From positions 1-13,472 of the forward strand of contig CALXZR010000014.1 in NCBI GenBank assembly GCA_944393295.1: a stretch of DNA of 13,472 nucleotides, written 5' to 3'. Both the position numbers and the translations under genes were made by a program. The stretch comes from an uncultured Clostridia bacterium (GTDB lineage Bacteria; Bacillota_A; Clostridia; TANB77; CAG-508). Under the pieces are notes generated by a model. The model was given only the letters and a program-made list of their open reading frames with translations, was not told where the DNA came from and searched no databases. Numbering within the stretch: the stretch's first letter is position 1; every line of letters begins with the position of its first letter. Below are positions 13,165-13,472 of this stretch, piece by piece.

Positions 13165-13280
13165 ATGAGTGATAAACCAAATTCTACAAATATCAATTGG
13201 GGGAGATGAATTTATGGAAAAATTGCTAAAATATTGAAATATCAACATTTTCTCAAAAAAGATTATTACATTTTATATAA
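13165..13280 (+). pseudogene. Short ORF apparently broken by frameshifts
   Basis: AAGGAAGTG lies before an ATG whose frame reads MSDKPNSTNINWGR and stops at TGA (13207). If one G is removed from the five-G run at 13199-13203, the frame continues as WGDEFMEKLLKY to a second TGA at 13235. A further shift continues as EISTFSQKRLLHFI to TAA at 13278. The three pieces join into about 38 sensible residues followed at once by a new binding site, which suggests a small gene with two indels. It may equally be an intact 14-residue peptide or two small peptides, since GGGGGAGATG precedes the ATG at 13214. No family is recognised. Confidence 0.4.
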
Positions 13281-13297
13281 AAAAGAGGTGAGTATGC

Positions 13298-13472
13298 ATA
13301 AATAATAAGATTATTGAAGTTCAAAATATTAAAGTAAATATAGCTAATATAAATGATAATGATTATATTTGTATTTCTGATTTCGGAAAATATAAGGAAG
13401 GAAAGTCAAAAGCAGACGACATTATAAGAAATTGGTTAAGAAATAGAATCACTTTGGAATTTTTAGGAACAT
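13298..13472 (+). CDS. KilA-N domain protein, N-terminal part, with start codon out of frame (3' end outside window)
   Basis: The frame is open from the TGA at 13289 to the window end. It reads NNKIIEVQNIKV, then YICISDFGKYKEGKS, DDIIRNWLRNR and TLEFLGT, the pattern of the KilA-N DNA-binding domain (D-Y-I-S-L-T-D followed by I-x-N-W-L-R-N-R-x-T-x-E-F-L-G). Such proteins are common in phages and mobile regions of Firmicutes. No ATG, GTG or TTG lies in frame before the domain. The binding site AGAGGTG is followed by ATG at 13294, which is one base out of frame: removing the C at 13297 gives ATG ATA AAT AAT AAG. Either the gene is frameshifted, by mutation or sequencing error, or ATA at 13298 is used as start. 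Confidence 0.65.
   Translation, partial: MNNKIIEVQNIKVNIANINDNDYICISDFGKYKEGKSKADDIIRNWLRNRITLEFLGT

Noticed and set aside
13165..13305. Reassignment of TGA to tryptophan: read-through of the TGA at 13207 would give a 46-residue ORF, and none of the 15 complete genes here ends in TGA (11 TAA, 4 TAG).
   Set aside because: The long genes use TGG for Trp and contain no in-frame TGA, so TGA is not a routine sense codon. Fifteen stops in an AT-rich genome are too few to prove avoidance.

Overview
The window is AT-rich bacterial DNA with Firmicutes features: strong AGGAGG-type ribosome binding sites, several TTG starts, TTGACA/TATAAT-type promoters, a poly-T hairpin terminator style, and an ireB-ruvX-DUF1292 cluster. 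An uncultured or little-studied low-GC Clostridia or Bacilli lineage fits best. No tRNA, rRNA, CRISPR array or insertion sequence is visible.

Layout. 1-70 is the C-terminus of an HU-type DNA-binding protein with its terminator. 198-1264 is a two-gene operon with its own strong promoter: a cytosolic protein carrying a Listeria-Bacteroides (InlB B-repeat-like) domain, then an acidic protein with a basic aromatic tail. It ends at a terminator shared with a convergent minus-strand gene for an unknown membrane-anchored protein (1299-2108). The divergent intergenic region (2109-2407) holds two inverted repeats and two promoters. 2408-3622 is a secreted G5-SH3-glucosaminidase autolysin.

3661-9360 looks like one long operon: a small VirB2/TrbC-like membrane protein; a 1114-residue TadZ/CpaE-like protein whose receiver-like and ParA-like domains are separated by a very long disordered insert with two AT-hooks, about 15 LPG-type repeats and an Asn/Tyr-rich stretch; a membrane GAF-pseudoGGDEF protein; then ireB and ruvX. 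A DUF1292 gene with its own promoter and terminator follows. The first three genes are the best candidate here for an undescribed system: two of them have signalling or ATPase folds with degraded active sites, beside a pilin-like subunit, suggesting a scaffold or positioning complex at the membrane. This is inference; no secretion ATPase, prepilin peptidase or platform protein lies in the window.

9811-10366 holds an islet that differs from its surroundings: a strong promoter, a 57-residue ORF with atypical codons, and a relatively GC-rich, hairpin-bearing non-coding stretch. It is followed by a four-helix membrane protein gene (10367-10834), a membrane-fused spermidine-synthase-like gene (10910-12367) and the tRNA t6A synthase gene (12432-13091). 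The last 380 bases hold a short ORF that appears frameshifted and the start of a KilA-N domain gene whose start codon is out of frame. These are decaying genes or sequencing errors near the window end.
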